Of a stretch of 14,174 bases of DNA, positions 14,167 to 14,174 are shown in pieces. A program made the position numbers and the translations under genes. Within the stretch, counting starts at the first letter, position 1; each line of letters begins with the position of its first letter. The DNA lies in the NCBI GenBank assembly GCA_902783615.1, contig CACZRQ010000003.1:1-14174 (forward strand), given 5' to 3'. The stretch is from an uncultured Bacteroidales bacterium. GTDB taxonomy: Bacteria; Bacteroidota; Bacteroidia; Bacteroidales; Bacteroidaceae. Below the pieces are notes generated by a model. It was not told the DNA's origin and did not search any database. It saw only the letters and a list, made by a program, of their open reading frames with translations.

Positions 14167-14174
14167 AATCGATG

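Noticed and set aside
1..14174. CRISPR array, tRNA, rRNA, insertion sequence or integrase
   Set aside because: No regularly spaced repeats, RNA gene signatures, transposase motifs or terminal inverted repeats were seen. The only exact long repeat noticed is the 39-bp promoter pair.

Overview
The window looks like chromosomal DNA from a Bacteroidota gut or oral bacterium, probably Bacteroidales (Bacteroides/Prevotella type). I infer this from several promoters of the Bacteroidales form (TTTG, about 20 bases, TAnnTTTG), AT-rich starts without strong Shine-Dalgarno boxes, an SPII lipoprotein of Bacteroidales style, and the protein families present. No rRNA, tRNA, CRISPR array, insertion sequence or phage gene is visible. 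All nine genes lie on the minus strand, so transcription runs from the right end to the left end.

In transcription order: (1) 14166-13324, a lipoprotein with a helical, coiled-coil-rich mature part. (2) 13117-12578, a small unrecognised acidic protein in its own unit. It has a promoter (13300-13262), a terminator-like hairpin in its leader (13237-13175) and a terminator after it (12568-12531). (3) 12454-9500 and 9487-8012, a two-gene unit with a near-consensus promoter at 12511-12480: a 984-residue protein with three CbxX/CfqX-type AAA+ modules, then a 491-residue protein with a module resembling the RNA polymerase alpha C-terminal domain duplicated at its two ends. (4) 7627-5957, a second CbxX/CfqX-type AAA+ protein with an unfamiliar cysteine-containing N-terminal domain and a very acidic linker. 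Its promoter is an exact 39-bp copy of the one at 13300-13262, and it is followed by a leader of about 340 bases containing several consecutive hairpins. (5) 5687 to beyond position 1, a tight operon: HExxHxxGxxD metalloprotease, membrane-anchored von Willebrand A (VWA) protein, large tubulin-like GTPase (Tubulin_2 type), and the start of another protein with a possible MIDAS motif.

Interpretation. The operon pairs a tubulin/FtsZ-superfamily GTPase with an exported VWA protein that has one transmembrane segment and a cytoplasmic tail. This matches the class of system that Makarova and Koonin predicted from genome context to remodel membranes (tubulin-like FtsZl family plus VWA protein). Here it sits beside two CbxX-type AAA+ machines, an alpha-CTD-like possible adaptor and a metzincin-like peptidase. 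A working model is a cytoskeletal or conflict-response machine in which the AAA+ proteins remodel the tubulin-like polymer or its partners and the VWA protein links it to the envelope. The two AAA+ proteins share an Arg-Ile-Gly-Phe tail encoded by different codons, which suggests a shared docking site. The families are supported by visible motifs; the joint function is inference.
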